NCBI RefSeq assembly: GCF_036208045.1
Contig: NZ_CP121472.1
Coordinates: 1,251,531-1,315,530, forward strand
From: Thiorhodovibrio winogradskyi
Lineage (GTDB): Bacteria > Pseudomonadota > Gammaproteobacteria > Chromatiales > Chromatiaceae
DNA length: 64,000 nucleotides
Direction: 5' to 3'
The notes under the pieces are model-generated. The model was not told the origin of the DNA and ran no database searches. It saw only the letters and a program-made list of their open reading frames with translations. Both the position numbers and the translations under genes were made by a program. Shown here piece by piece: positions 18,183 through 27,938 of the stretch (the first letter of the stretch is position 1; every line of letters starts with the position of its first letter).

Positions 18183-20291
18183 GTGACTCATATCATCAAG
18201 TCCTTCCAGTACGGCGATCAGACCGTCACCCTCGAAACCGGCGAAATCGCCCGTCAGGCCGATGGCGCCGTCATGGTCAATATGAATGACACCGTGGTGC
18301 TGGTCACCGTGGTGATCGACAAACGTGCGACTGTTGAAAAAGACTTTCTGCCGCTGACCGTCGATTATCAGGAAAAAACCTATGCCGCCGGGCGCATCCC
18401 AGGCGGCTTTTTTCGGCGTGAAGGTCGCCCGAGCGAGGCCGAGATTCTGACCTCGCGCCTGATCGACCGTCCTATCCGCCCATTGTTCTCCGCTGGCTTT
18501 GGTCGTGAGGTGCAAGTGATCGCCACGGTCAAATCGCTCAATCCGGCGGTCAATCCCGAGGTTCCCGCACTCATCGGTGCCTCTGCCGCGCTGGCCATCT
18601 CTGGCGCGCCCTTCAATGGACCCATCGGTGCCGCGCGCGTCGGCTACAAGAATGGGGAATACCTGCTGAATCCGGCCATGATCGGCCTGACGCCGGACAG
18701 CGATCTCGATCTGGTGGTTGCCGGCACCGAACAAGCCGTGCTGATGGTGGAGTCCGAGGCGCGCGGCCTGTCCGAGGATGTCATGCTCGGGGCTGTGCTC
18801 TTTGGTCATGAGCAGATGCAAGTTGTTATCCAGACCATCAAGGAACTGGCTGCCGAGGTCAATAAGCCACCCTTGGAGTGGACCCCGGCGGCGACCGATC
18901 CCGAGCTGGCGCAAGCGGTCGCGGCCCAGGCCGCCGATGGCCTGGGCGAGGCCTATCGCATCAAGGACAAGATGGAACGCTACCGCGCGCTCGATCAGGT
19001 GCGCAACGCCGTCTATGCCGAGTTGTGCGGAGAGGATGAAAAGTGGCCGCAGCCATTGGTCTATGCCGCGCTTGAGAAGCTCGAGAAAGCAATCGTGCGC
19101 GGGCGCATTCTGCGTGGCGAGCCGCGCATTGACGGGCGTGACACCAAGACCGTGCGGCCGATCAGTATTCGCACCGGCGTGTTGCCACGCACCCATGGCT
19201 CGGCGCTCTTCACCCGCGGCGAGACCCAGGCGCTGGTGGTGACCACCCTTGGAACCGAGCGTGATTCGCAGATTATCGACGCTCTAGATGGCGAGCGGCG
19301 CGAAGCCTTCATGCTGCACTATAATTTTCCGCCTTTCTGCGTGGGCGAGACCGGCCGGGTCGGCAGCCCCAAGCGGCGCGAGATTGGCCATGGACGTCTG
19401 GCCAAGCGCGGCGTGCTGGCGGCCATGCCCAGCATCGAGGAATTTCCCTACTCGGTGCGGGTGGTCTCGGAGATTACCGAGTCCAATGGCTCCAGCTCCA
19501 TGGCCAGCGTTTGCGGCACCAGTTTGTCGCTGATGGACGCGGGCGTGCCCGTGAAAGGCTCCGTGGCTGGCGTGGCCATGGGGCTGATCAAGGAAGGAAC
19601 GGACTTCGCCGTGCTGACCGACATCATGGGCGACGAGGATCATCTCGGCGACATGGACTTCAAGGTGGCCGGCACCGCCGAGGGCATCAATGCCCTGCAA
19701 ATGGATATCAAGATCGAGGGCATTACCCGCGAGATCATGCAACAGGCGCTGGCCCAAGCCAAGGATGGGCGCATGCACATTCTCGGCGAGATGAACAAGG
19801 TCATTGACCACCATCGCTCCGAGATGTCCGAGCATGCGCCGCGCATCATTGAGTTCAAGATCCATCCGGAAAAAATCCGCGATGTCATCGGCAAGGGCGG
19901 CTCCACCATCCGCGCCATCACCGAGGAAACCGGAGCCACCATCGACATCAATGACGAGGGCGTGGTCAAGATTTTCTCGGTGCAGAAATCCGCCGGCGAA
20001 GAGGCGAAAAAGCGTGTCCGCCTGATTACCGCCGATGTCGAGGTCGGCAAGATCTACGAAGGCAAGGTCGCGCGTTTGATGGACTTTGGCGCCTTTGTGA
20101 CCATCCTGCCGGGACGCGATGGCCTGGTGCACATCTCCCAGATCTGCGAAGAGCGGGTGCAGAGCGTCAGCGACAAGCTCTCCGAGGGCGACCATGTGCG
20201 GGTCAAGGTGCTGGAGGTCGACAAGCAGGGCCGCATTCGTCTGAGCATGAAGGCGCTGACCGACGAGGAACGCGCGGCACCGGTTGAGTAG
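18183..20291 (+). CDS. pnp: Polyribonucleotide nucleotidyltransferase (PNPase)
   Basis: 702 residues. Two RNase PH-like cores are visible (the first with [20 protein letters not shown], the second with [20 protein letters not shown] and the catalytic [20 protein letters not shown]). A KH domain ([20 protein letters not shown]) and an S1 domain ([20 protein letters not shown]) complete it. It degrades RNA 3' to 5' phosphorolytically, often within the degradosome. The start is GTG at 18183; no ATG fits the N-terminus [10 protein letters not shown]. The stop codon overlaps the start of the following hydrolase gene. Confidence 0.97.
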   Translation: MTHIIKSFQYGDQTVTLETGEIARQADGAVMVNMNDTVVLVTVVIDKRATVEKDFLPLTVDYQEKTYAAGRIPGGFFRREGRPSEAEILTSRLIDRPIRPLFSAGFGREVQVIATVKSLNPAVNPEVPALIGASAALAISGAPFNGPIGAARVGYKNGEYLLNPAMIGLTPDSDLDLVVAGTEQAVLMVESEARGLSEDVMLGAVLFGHEQMQVVIQTIKELAAEVNKPPLEWTPAATDPELAQAVAAQAADGLGEAYRIKDKMERYRALDQVRNAVYAELCGEDEKWPQPLVYAALEKLEKAIVRGRILRGEPRIDGRDTKTVRPISIRTGVLPRTHGSALFTRGETQALVVTTLGTERDSQIIDALDGERREAFMLHYNFPPFCVGETGRVGSPKRREIGHGRLAKRGVLAAMPSIEEFPYSVRVVSEITESNGSSSMASVCGTSLSLMDAGVPVKGSVAGVAMGLIKEGTDFAVLTDIMGDEDHLGDMDFKVAGTAEGINALQMDIKIEGITREIMQQALAQAKDGRMHILGEMNKVIDHHRSEMSEHAPRIIEFKIHPEKIRDVIGKGGSTIRAITEETGATIDINDEGVVKIFSVQKSAGEEAKKRVRLITADVEVGKIYEGKVARLMDFGAFVTILPGRDGLVHISQICEERVQSVSDKLSEGDHVRVKVLEVDKQGRIRLSMKALTDEERAAPVE

Positions 20292-21955
20292 TGGGCAGTG
20301 CTCCGGCGACTTTCCAGGTGTTTAGGGCGGCTGGTTCCGCGTTTACAGGAACCTTGAGCGCGACTCCATCTAGCCAGCAACCAGTTCGTCCGCTCTGGCG
20401 GCCCTGGCACTGGCTGCCGCTGTTGCTGGGTTTGGCCGCGCTCATCCATGGCGGTTTGTTGCTGCACGGCATGGCAGCTGGGGTAGATGTTTCCTCTGAG
20501 CGTCTTGGGGACTTGCCCCTGATGCTTTACCTGCCGCAACTGGATGCTTCATCCCAAAGCACGGCCCAACCGACAGTCGTTATCGCGCACGGCTTTGCTG
20601 GTTCACATCAGCTGATGCGCTCCTTTGCGTTGAACCTGGCGCGTAACGGCTATGTGGTGGTGAGCTTGGATTTTCCTGGTCACGGCGACCATCGGGCACC
20701 GCTTGGCGGAAATCTGGGGTCTCCGGAGCGCTTAACCTCGTTGCTCGATGCCCTGAGCGGGGCCGTTGCCTTCGCGCAAGGGCAAAATCCCAATGCGGGG
20801 CTCGCCTTGCTAGGCCACTCGATGGCTGGGGATGTGTTGGTGCGTTATGCCAGCGAGCACCCAGCGGTGTCAGCTATCGTGGCCGTCTCGCCCTATCTGT
20901 CCGAGCCTGTTGACGCGGACTTCGCACCCAATCTGCTCTTCGTCTATGGCGCCTATGAGCCCGAAATGATCCAGCAACAGGGGCGCCAGGCCATGGCGGA
21001 GGTCGCTCCCTCGGGTGCTAAAGCTGAAACTACTTACGGCGACCCCCGCGACGGCGGGGCGCGTCGTTTGGTCATTGCCAATGGAGTGGAACACATCGGC
21101 GTGCTTTTTAACGGTCAGTCTCAGCGGGAGGCGCTCGACTGGCTGGATGTGAGTTTTGGTCGCCGCGCGCCTGATCAGCCTCCCGCGCGTCCCATACTGA
21201 CCGCGGGTGTGGGGTTGGGCTGGCTTTACGCCGGCCTTGGTTTACTGGCCTGGCCGCTGTCGCTGCTGTTGCCGCCGATGGCAAGTCGGCCCTTGGGCGC
21301 GGGCTTGCGTTGGCGCAAGCTGATCATTGCCGGTCTGGGTCCCGCGGTCTTGACTCCATTGTTACTTTGGCCAATGCCGAGTGACTTTTTGCCACTGCTG
21401 ATCGGCGATTACCTGGCGCTGCATTTTCTCCTTTATGGCTTGGTGACATGGGGTGCCTTGGCGCTGATCGGCGCTCTGCCGGAGTGGTCAGAGGTGGCCC
21501 GGGCGTCGCGCGCAAGTACGCCAGTTGTGTTAATGATGGGTTCCGCTGTGTGGCTCATCTATGCCATAGGCGGGTTCGGCTGGCCAACAGATGCCTTTGT
21601 GGCAAGTTTTTTTCCACCACTTGAGCGTTTACCGAGCTTGATGGTGCTATTGGTTGGCAGTTTTCTATACGCAAGCGCGGATGCCTGGCTGGTGCATGGA
21701 CAAATGGGCGCGCGCGGGGCGGGGCTCTTTACCAAAGTGCTGTTTCTGCTTTCTCTAGTACTCGCTGTGGCACTGAATCTAAACGAACTGTTTTTCCTGG
21801 TAATCATTGTCCCAGCGATTTTACTGCTGTTTTTTGTCTACGGCTGGCTGGGGTTTTTATCCTATCGCCGCACGTGGCAGCCTTTTCTTGGTGCGGCTGC
21901 GAGTGCCTGTGTCTTTGCACTGACGGTCACGGCGACTTTTCCTGTGGTCGCTTGA
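20291..21955 (+). CDS. Alpha/beta hydrolase fused to a multi-pass membrane domain
   Basis: 554 residues. One membrane segment (about 42-62) is followed by an alpha/beta-hydrolase domain with the oxyanion strand VVIAHGFAGSHQLM, the nucleophile elbow GLALLGHSMAGD (Ser near 178) and a terminal His candidate in NGVEHIGVL. The C-terminal half has about seven hydrophobic segments. The layout, an extracytoplasmic-looking esterase on a membrane carrier, is seen in uncharacterised dienelactone-hydrolase-like proteins. The substrate is unknown. The putative GTG start overlaps the pnp stop; GTG near 20318 is an alternative. A terminator follows the gene, so it probably ends the pnp operon. Confidence 0.75.
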   Translation: MGSAPATFQVFRAAGSAFTGTLSATPSSQQPVRPLWRPWHWLPLLLGLAALIHGGLLLHGMAAGVDVSSERLGDLPLMLYLPQLDASSQSTAQPTVVIAHGFAGSHQLMRSFALNLARNGYVVVSLDFPGHGDHRAPLGGNLGSPERLTSLLDALSGAVAFAQGQNPNAGLALLGHSMAGDVLVRYASEHPAVSAIVAVSPYLSEPVDADFAPNLLFVYGAYEPEMIQQQGRQAMAEVAPSGAKAETTYGDPRDGGARRLVIANGVEHIGVLFNGQSQREALDWLDVSFGRRAPDQPPARPILTAGVGLGWLYAGLGLLAWPLSLLLPPMASRPLGAGLRWRKLIIAGLGPAVLTPLLLWPMPSDFLPLLIGDYLALHFLLYGLVTWGALALIGALPEWSEVARASRASTPVVLMMGSAVWLIYAIGGFGWPTDAFVASFFPPLERLPSLMVLLVGSFLYASADAWLVHGQMGARGAGLFTKVLFLLSLVLAVALNLNELFFLVIIVPAILLLFFVYGWLGFLSYRRTWQPFLGAAASACVFALTVTATFPVVA

Positions 21956-21973
21956 GGAAAGTAATAGAACAAA

Positions 21974-21995
21974 CCCGGCGCTAGCAGGCGCCGGG
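21974..21995. terminator. Shared hairpin between convergent genes
   Basis: CCCGGCGC/GCGCCGGG with a six-base loop lies between the hydrolase (+) and the PilZ gene (-). The symmetry suits termination from both sides. T-tracts are weak. Confidence 0.6.
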
Positions 21996-22003
21996 CGCGG
22001 AAA

Positions 22004-22288
22004 TTAATCCTCGAACTCAAAGGCCACGAGCTTGCCTTGTTCACCCTTTGTGATGCGCACGACATGGCCGCGCTTTGTCAGTGGATCAATGCTGTCAGTT
22101 GCGCCATGTACAACAAACTCAAGTTTGTCATCCGCCGCGAGCGGAATGCCGGTATAGAAACTACAGCCTCCGGCGCTGAGATTCACCAATTTGACTTCCG
22201 CCGTAGATTGGTTGCCGAGATGGGTAATGCTGGCGCTGGTTTCAGTTGAAAGGCGCATGAAGCCGCGGCGGTCGTCGTATTGCATCAT
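22004..22288 (-). CDS. Single-domain PilZ protein (c-di-GMP receptor)
   Basis: 94 residues consisting only of a PilZ domain. The c-di-GMP-binding residues are present: the RRGFMR switch (RxxxR) near the N-terminus and the NLSAGG motif (D/NxSxxG) in the barrel. ATG 22288 follows GAGGACA at suitable distance and is preferred over an ATG ten codons upstream. PilZ proteins relay c-di-GMP to motility or polysaccharide systems. In this window it fits with one probable synthase (52595-54472) and one probable I-site receptor (37179-38072). Confidence 0.88.
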   Translation of the reverse strand: MMQYDDRRGFMRLSTETSASITHLGNQSTAEVKLVNLSAGGCSFYTGIPLAADDKLEFVVHGATDSIDPLTKRGHVVRITKGEQGKLVAFEFED

Positions 22289-22514
22289 GGAGCTGTCCTC
22301 TATTTCAATTCGATGCATCCAGATCGGGCGCGCGCCGATCTGGGCTAAAACAATCGTGTGACCGGTAAGTCAGACTGGCCATTGGTTGCCGATCCGAGAC
22401 AATGATACCCGCAAACCAAGCCGAAGGGGCAGGGTGGCACAGGGATTGTTTTGCGCAAGGCGCCAAAGGGCGCACCCGGTCAGCCGGGGGCTGGAGCCGG
22501 GTGTTCTGTGTAGG

Positions 22515-22550
22515 CGGATGACTGGTCGGATGACTGGGCGGATGTTTGGA
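22515..22550. repeat. Three tandem copies of a 12-bp unit
   Basis: CGGATGACTGGT, CGGATGACTGGG and CGGATGTTTGGA follow one another in the gap between the PilZ gene and the 22591-23712 gene. The remaining gap (22289-22590) shows no gene. Confidence 0.75.
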
Positions 22551-22590
22551 CTGTCCTGCAGGGTGACTGCGGGAAAGGCTATTAGGAGGA

Positions 22591-23712
22591 TCAGACCGCG
22601 AGATCGATCTGTTGCACAGTGCCGGGTGAACCCTTGTCGGACAGGAAGACCCCTGATGAGCGAATTTGTCCAAGCAGCGCGTTGTCCTGATCTTTCAATG
22701 CAAAGGGGCTGGTCACATTTCCGAGGTAGATAGCACCAACGCCGCGCTCACCAAGCCCGACAAGTTGATCTTCACCCTCTGCTGTTTTTGACCAAATTCG
22801 TAGATTATTATACACAATGTCGTTTTCGTCGATCCAGCCATTGCCATCATCGTCGTGCTCAGAGAGTTCAGCGAAGCCTTCGCCGGTGGTTGGGCCGAAA
22901 AGTTCCGAGCCGTTATTGATTTTGCCGTCTTGGTTGCGATCCAGCGCGAGAAAGCCGCTGTCCGGGCCGACAAAGGCGATTTGCTCGGGGCGCCCATTGG
23001 AATCGATATCGAACTCAAAGCGGGTTGTTGTTAACTCGGCGGCGTTCCCGCCAAAATTCAACACAAGGGGATCCTTGAGGACGGCATCGCCGGCGCGGAT
23101 ACTCACAGATTGCTCGCGCAGAAACTCGCGACTCATGTTGAGCTCGACAGAAATATCAATGGTTTGGCCGTCGGCGGTCATGACTTGTCCTTGAGCGGAG
23201 AAGCTGGTGGATTCTGACTCGTAATGACGCTCATAGGAATCGTACTCAATGCCGAAGCCGGCGCTTTCATTGCCACTGCTTTGAGGTGAGGCTGCAGTGG
23301 CCCTAGCGTGAAGGCTGTTTAACTCAGTGGCCGTGGCCTCGGCTTGGCCCCTGGCCTCTTCCATCTTTTTGGCAAAGTCTCCCGGTGGCGCCAGTTTGAG
23401 CTTTTTGCCAGTGATGGATTCAATCATCTTTGTGAGTAACGAAAGCTTAAGCTTGTCCTCATCGCTGATATCGGTCTCTTTCGTGTTACTTGACACTGCA
23501 GCAACACTTTTCTTAGGTTGCGTGGCTTGGGCGGTGAGCGATAGCTCTAGGTTATCGGCCAGGCTGGCAATGCGGGCCTGGCCGTTGGCAGGAGCCCTGG
23601 CATTGTCATTTTGGCGAGTTCCCACCCAGATGTCCAAGCGCTCGTGACGCTCGTGTTCTTTGACGGCTTTGTGCTGACTTTGCAGCAGCATGTCCGAACT
23701 GGCTATTTTCAT
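22591..23712 (-). CDS. Protein with EF-hand-like calcium loops, unknown function
   Basis: 373 residues, no signal peptide or membrane segment. The N-terminal half is hydrophilic and probably disordered. The C-terminal half has three Asp-rich loops: FDIDSNGRPEQIAF, LDRNQDGKINNGSELFG and DDDGNGWIDENDIVYNNLRIW. These match the DxDxDG calcium-loop pattern found in dockerin, EF-hand and VCBS-type proteins. Relatives with the same ending occur as conserved hypothetical proteins in gammaproteobacteria. Function is unknown; calcium-dependent folding or secretion without a cleaved signal is a plausible guess. A repeat array lies downstream, and the 412-bp upstream gap is shared with the divergent AAA-SPOR gene. 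Confidence 0.75.
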   Translation of the reverse strand: MKIASSDMLLQSQHKAVKEHERHERLDIWVGTRQNDNARAPANGQARIASLADNLELSLTAQATQPKKSVAAVSSNTKETDISDEDKLKLSLLTKMIESITGKKLKLAPPGDFAKKMEEARGQAEATATELNSLHARATAASPQSSGNESAGFGIEYDSYERHYESESTSFSAQGQVMTADGQTIDISVELNMSREFLREQSVSIRAGDAVLKDPLVLNFGGNAAELTTTRFEFDIDSNGRPEQIAFVGPDSGFLALDRNQDGKINNGSELFGPTTGEGFAELSEHDDDGNGWIDENDIVYNNLRIWSKTAEGEDQLVGLGERGVGAIYLGNVTSPFALKDQDNALLGQIRSSGVFLSDKGSPGTVQQIDLAV

Positions 23713-24124
23713 TGGGGATCACTCTTGGTCCGATTGCTGTCATAAAGCGGGATGCAGGGGCCGGGCCGGTTTGCATGGGCGCTGGTCTAAGTGCGCCGTC
23801 TCGGTGTTGGTTCCTTGTCAGGTTAACGGGTCGGCCGCCATAAACCTGAATCTGACATCAGCGAATGATTTGTACAACGCTGCGCTGGCTATAGCATTTG
23901 GCTGATTGTGAGCCTGATGATGGCAACCGCCAGCGTGCTGACCATTGGGGTATAGTGGTCGCCAGCACCAGCAGATGCCTCGCAGTGCTGCTTTTTCCGT
24001 GGGCTGTCATGGTTTTTTTTTCGGGTCCATCGGAAACCTCAGCTTTTGATTCCAGTTTGGCGCACACTTTTTATAAAACGACCGGGCGTTTCGATGACGG
24101 TGTGCGAACAGATGCCTTGCCACT
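23713..24124. other. Intergenic region between divergent genes
   Basis: 412 bp. No gene is recognised. A TATAGT near 23951 could be a -10 element for the downstream AAA-SPOR gene, but no good -35 was found. Confidence 0.35.
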
Positions 24125-25984
24125 ATGTCGCTGACTTCAGAGTGCCTCACGCAGCTTGGTTTGCAGACTGAGCCATTCGGGCCCGTGCCTGAAGATTCCG
24201 CGCTTTACCGCGATGCGCTGCTCGATGGTTTTGGCGATCTCGCTCTGCGCGCGCTGGCTGAACCAACTGCCGTGCTGGTGCTGGCTGGGGCTGGCGGGGT
24301 GGGACGCAGCACCCAACTGCAATTGGTTTTGAGTTTATTGGCTGATGACAGTGATCTGATCGCCTTTCGTGCCCGCTCCAAGGTTGGCTTCGATGCGGTC
24401 GATGCAACGCTTCGATTTCATCTGAGCCAGCTTGGTCACGAAGATCCAAGTGCGTCCCTGCTGCATCTGTTTGGGGAACGCCTGCGCGCTGGACGGGTGC
24501 TGGTGCTGGCCATTGACGATGCCCATCTGCTGGATGCGGCGGTTCTGGAGCTGCTTTTTGCGCTGCGTCGGCAGCTGCTTGAGCGTCTGGGGGCTAGCAC
24601 GCGCTTTTTTCTGGTAGGCGATCCCGCTTTCGCCGCCAATCCGCTGCCGGGGCTGGATGCCGAGGCTGATGCTCAGGTGCTCAGGTTGCATCTGCGTGCG
24701 TTCAATCGCGAGCAGACGCATGGTTATCTGCGTCATCGCTTGCTCACAGCCGGGCATGCGCAGCCGGATTTGCTGCTGAAACGCGACTTGGTTGATCGCC
24801 TGCATCGTGGCAGTGGCGGTTTACCTAAGTATCTCAATGCGTTGGCGGAGGATTGGCTGGAGGAATGCTGTGATCAAGGCGCCTTTTTAGCCGCTGGTGG
24901 GCCAACCGAGAAACCGGTGCAGGCGTTTGGAGTCCTTGGTGCGACGCCCACTTCGGCACGGCAGGATGTACCGGCCGATGCCATAGTCTCGGCGATGACC
25001 GCGCTGGAGGCGTTGCGCAGCGCGTCGAGCCAGGCACTGGATATGCCCGAGCGGGGTGTCTCCGACGCAAAGGCATTACTTGGATCGCACCCCAATCATA
25101 CGCAGGCTGCATCGACGGATGATCAGCCTTCAGCGGGACATGATCGTAACCGACTGGGCGAAAAGAGTTTTCGGCAGAGAAAAGCCCGCCAAAAGATTCA
25201 AACAGCGCCAAGTGAAGATCCTGTGCCTGTGTGGAATCGGCCTTGGTTTGTTCCAGGGGTGGCTGTGTTTAGCCTCTTTGCGCTCTTGTTGCCGCTTGTC
25301 TGGCAACTGCCAGGTTCTGACGATGAAGATGCTCCAACGCGGTTGCGGGAGCGATCCGAGGCACCGCGCCTGCGGCAAGCTCCGATCGCCCCGGGTATCC
25401 CATCGCTGGGGCCGCAGTTGCCAACCCTTGGTCTCGAGCATGCGCGGCGGCAGGAGTTGGAGGTACCCTCGATCTTGTCTGGTAATCCTCTCGCTTCCAC
25501 ATCTGCGGGTGCCGGTGCGATGGGGGATGAATCAATCGAGTCTGAATCAGTCATATCTGAACCAGTAGGTGATCAGTCCACCAGGACCGAGTTGGCATCG
25601 GGAACAGATATCATGAATGCCTCGTCCAATACTGCGGGGGGGCAGCAAGATGACGCAGAACCGAACAATGAGGAGACAGAGTCGGCTTCCGATGGGCTTG
25701 ACCGAGACTGGATTTTGCAGCAGTCCGGTCAGCATTTTACGATTCAGTTGGTTGCAACCCGTTCGATTGGCGCGGCGCGCCAGCATGTCGCGGCATTCGG
25801 TGAAGTCGATGCGCGATTTGTTCCAACGCGAACCAAATCACAGGATTTCGTCGTTGTGCTCGCTGGCGTTTATCCTGCGCGTGCCGATGCTGAACGGGCG
25901 CTTGCCAAACTGCCTGAGGCGCTTCGTGGGCAAGGTTACTGGATAAGGTCAGTCGAGTCGGTGCGCCAGTCGTTGCGAGACTAG
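24125..25984 (+). CDS. AAA ATPase with C-terminal SPOR domain (DamX-like)
   Basis: 619 residues. The N-terminal AAA/ExeA-type domain has a P-loop GAGGVGRST at residues 55-63 in which Arg replaces the usual Lys, and a Walker B VLVLAIDDAHLL. A variable linker is followed by one membrane segment (WNRPWFVPGVAVFSLFALLL, near 372-396) and a low-complexity region. The C-terminal SPOR domain begins HFTIQLVATRSIGAARQHV and ends at the stop. SPOR binds denuded peptidoglycan at division sites. This order is that of DamX, a septal protein. The P-loop change suggests nucleotide binding without normal hydrolysis, or none. Confidence 0.85.
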   Translation: MSLTSECLTQLGLQTEPFGPVPEDSALYRDALLDGFGDLALRALAEPTAVLVLAGAGGVGRSTQLQLVLSLLADDSDLIAFRARSKVGFDAVDATLRFHLSQLGHEDPSASLLHLFGERLRAGRVLVLAIDDAHLLDAAVLELLFALRRQLLERLGASTRFFLVGDPAFAANPLPGLDAEADAQVLRLHLRAFNREQTHGYLRHRLLTAGHAQPDLLLKRDLVDRLHRGSGGLPKYLNALAEDWLEECCDQGAFLAAGGPTEKPVQAFGVLGATPTSARQDVPADAIVSAMTALEALRSASSQALDMPERGVSDAKALLGSHPNHTQAASTDDQPSAGHDRNRLGEKSFRQRKARQKIQTAPSEDPVPVWNRPWFVPGVAVFSLFALLLPLVWQLPGSDDEDAPTRLRERSEAPRLRQAPIAPGIPSLGPQLPTLGLEHARRQELEVPSILSGNPLASTSAGAGAMGDESIESESVISEPVGDQSTRTELASGTDIMNASSNTAGGQQDDAEPNNEETESASDGLDRDWILQQSGQHFTIQLVATRSIGAARQHVAAFGEVDARFVPTRTKSQDFVVVLAGVYPARADAERALAKLPEALRGQGYWIRSVESVRQSLRD

Positions 25985-26118
25985 CCTGTCTACAGGCGCT
26001 CAAGATTCGCGCTCAAGTCGCATCATAGTCGGTCGTTATTTTCTCTGTCCCCCCGGTTTTCCGGTATTTTCGTCGCGGTTATTGGTCACGCCTTTTTAAC
26101 ACCGCGGTTATCAGTGAC

Positions 26119-27012
26119 ATGCAGATTGGTTTCGCAGTACAGTCCTATCATCATGTGTATCCAGGCAGGCCTGGAGGCGCAGGTGTGCCTGCGGGTCAGT
26201 CAGCGCCGTTGCCGAGTCGGGTGGGCGAGACCGAGAGTAAGGTTTCGGCTGCCACCCCGAATTCCATCCCGCTCGCTACATCTGTCCCGGCGGTTGAGTC
26301 GGGCGCTGCCATTGGCAAAATGACGGCCTTGAATCAGGCCGCCGGGCGTCTGATCCCTCAAGATGCGCAATGGTCGCGGGATTCGCCTGCCAACAGCGAG
26401 GCGGCCAACGCGAGTTCGGCTGAGCCCCGGGTCGCTGGTTCTCAAGCGGCGGACGAGGACAAGCAAGGGGAGGAAGAACAGACAGAATCCGGCGATGAGA
26501 CGAAATCGCAGGAACTCACGCCCGATGAAGAGGTCGTGGTCAGCGGACTGCGCCAGCGCGATATGGAAGTGCGCGCGCATGAGCAGGCGCATGCGGCTGC
26601 GGGTGGTAGTTATGTGACCAAGGCGCCGAGTTACGACTACCAAACCGGACCTGACGGCAATCGCTATGCGGTCGGCGGCGAGGTATCAATCGATACCTCA
26701 CCCGTTCCAAACGATCCCGCGGCCACCATGGAGAAAGCGCGGGTTATCCTGCGTGCGGCACTTGCGCCGGCGGAACCATCGTCCCAGGATTATCGAGTCG
26801 CCGCGCAAGCGCGGAGCATGGAGGCTCAGGCGCATGGCGAGATGCTGGAGGAGAATCTGCGCGAAATGTCCGGGTCGCTTGAGCAATCCGAAGAAAAGGA
26901 GGATGAAGAGCCGGCTCTGGGCGATACCGCCGATGCCAGTGCTCGCCTGCGGCAACGCTTTGCTGGATTTTTTGCCGCGCCGGCGAGCCATGGACTCAGT
27001 CAATTTGCTTGA
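26119..27012 (+). CDS. SprA-related putative metalloprotease (CJM1_0395 family)
   Basis: 297 residues. The first 140 are low-complexity and acidic. The conserved block reads LRQRDMEVRAHEQAHAAAGG, then APSYDYQTGPDGNRYAVGGE and DTSPVPNDPAATMEKARVI, the signature of the SprA-related family. HEQAH fits an HExxH zinc-protease site, which is why the family is called a putative metalloprotease, though activity is not established. Family members often sit near motility or surface genes. Here a YjfB-like protein gene is convergent on the other side. ATG 26119 is tentative, with only weak ribosome-site support. Confidence 0.82.
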   Translation: MQIGFAVQSYHHVYPGRPGGAGVPAGQSAPLPSRVGETESKVSAATPNSIPLATSVPAVESGAAIGKMTALNQAAGRLIPQDAQWSRDSPANSEAANASSAEPRVAGSQAADEDKQGEEEQTESGDETKSQELTPDEEVVVSGLRQRDMEVRAHEQAHAAAGGSYVTKAPSYDYQTGPDGNRYAVGGEVSIDTSPVPNDPAATMEKARVILRAALAPAEPSSQDYRVAAQARSMEAQAHGEMLEENLREMSGSLEQSEEKEDEEPALGDTADASARLRQRFAGFFAAPASHGLSQFA

Positions 27013-27145
27013 GGCGCTTACTCACTAGATGGAGGCTGACCCAAGGCAAGATCTTGCGTGCCCTGGGCCGCCCCCCGTGAGAGATCGCTTTCATTACCGA
27101 AGTGTTTGGGACTATGAAAGTAAGTCACATCGTTGGCTGCCGTAT

Positions 27146-27355
27146 TTAAGCGGTTACGTTGACATTACCGCCAACATTGTCCGGCAACGCGGAAGGCTGT
27201 GGACTTTCGGCGACACTTTTGATCAAGGCAGTAGCGCTCTCAACCTGAGCATCCAGGGCTTTATTGAGCACGGAGATGCCGACAGCATCCTTAATCTGGG
27301 CGTTGTTGGCGTTTGTCGCTAGGTTTGCGACCCCTGATACGGAAGACATATCCAT
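27146..27355 (-). CDS. Small YjfB-type putative motility protein
   Basis: 69 residues: MDMSSVSGVANLATNANN at the start and VGISVLNKALDAQVESATAL in the middle. This is the pattern of the short YjfB-like 'putative motility protein' family: an N-terminal Ser/Ala stretch, a V-L-K/N-K-A-L-D-x-Q helix and a variable tail. ATG 27355 follows AGGAGCC at proper spacing, and the longer upstream frame lacks a ribosome site. Its role is undefined; it is often near flagellar or surface genes. Confidence 0.8.
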   Translation of the reverse strand: MDMSSVSGVANLATNANNAQIKDAVGISVLNKALDAQVESATALIKSVAESPQPSALPDNVGGNVNVTA

Positions 27356-27478
27356 TGGTGGCTCCTGTTGGCTTAGGCGAACCTGGCGGTCCGATCCCTT
27401 ACTGTATCGGCTGCGGTGCTTCAAGTTTTAACCCGATATGTCGTTATTCGGATTAAGAAGACCGCGAGGAACTGATCC

Positions 27479-27799
27479 ATGATGCTGCAACAAGCCGTTA
27501 GGCAACTCATCTTCTCACCGCCGCATGCCACGGTAAGCGCTGCTAGGTCGCCGGCGCTCGCGGCTGGTTTTCTGCCGGCATTTCGCCATGAAGTCGACGG
27601 TCAGGTGCGACTGTGCTTGACGGATGACGGTCGACTGGCAAGCGTGCACTTGCTCGATTCGCTGCCAACTGACTGGGTGGCCGAGCGAGACGATGATGGG
27701 CGTCCCATGGCCCTGGTTGACCAAGTCTCGGCTGGTTATCTGCGCGGCGATCAGTTCTGGAGTCTCGGCGATTTGCGCCGCCCTCGGCTGGACAGCTAA
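27479..27799 (+). CDS. Hypothetical protein
   Basis: 106 residues with no recognised domain. It is soluble and slightly acidic, with a VRLCLTDDGRLASVHLLDS strand-rich centre. A GAGGAA sequence precedes the ATG ATG start (27479 or 27482). It lies 140 bp upstream of the HDOD gene and divergent to the YjfB-like gene. Coding status rests on the ribosome site and a compact fit between neighbours. Confidence 0.5.
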   Translation: MMLQQAVRQLIFSPPHATVSAARSPALAAGFLPAFRHEVDGQVRLCLTDDGRLASVHLLDSLPTDWVAERDDDGRPMALVDQVSAGYLRGDQFWSLGDLRRPRLDS

Positions 27800-27938
27800 G
27801 CTTTTTTCCCTCCTTACAATCCATTATCCGCCGTCTTTTTTAAGTCCTGCTAATTTTTGGCTTGTTTTATCTCCTCGCAGCGTCGTTCTTGCTAGACTAT
27901 AAGCCTTGAGGCTTTGCTTGATTGCTGGGAAAGAATCG

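Noticed and set aside
22386-22733. 115-codon open frame on the + strand
   Set aside because: No ribosome site or motif, and it overlaps the gene on the minus strand.
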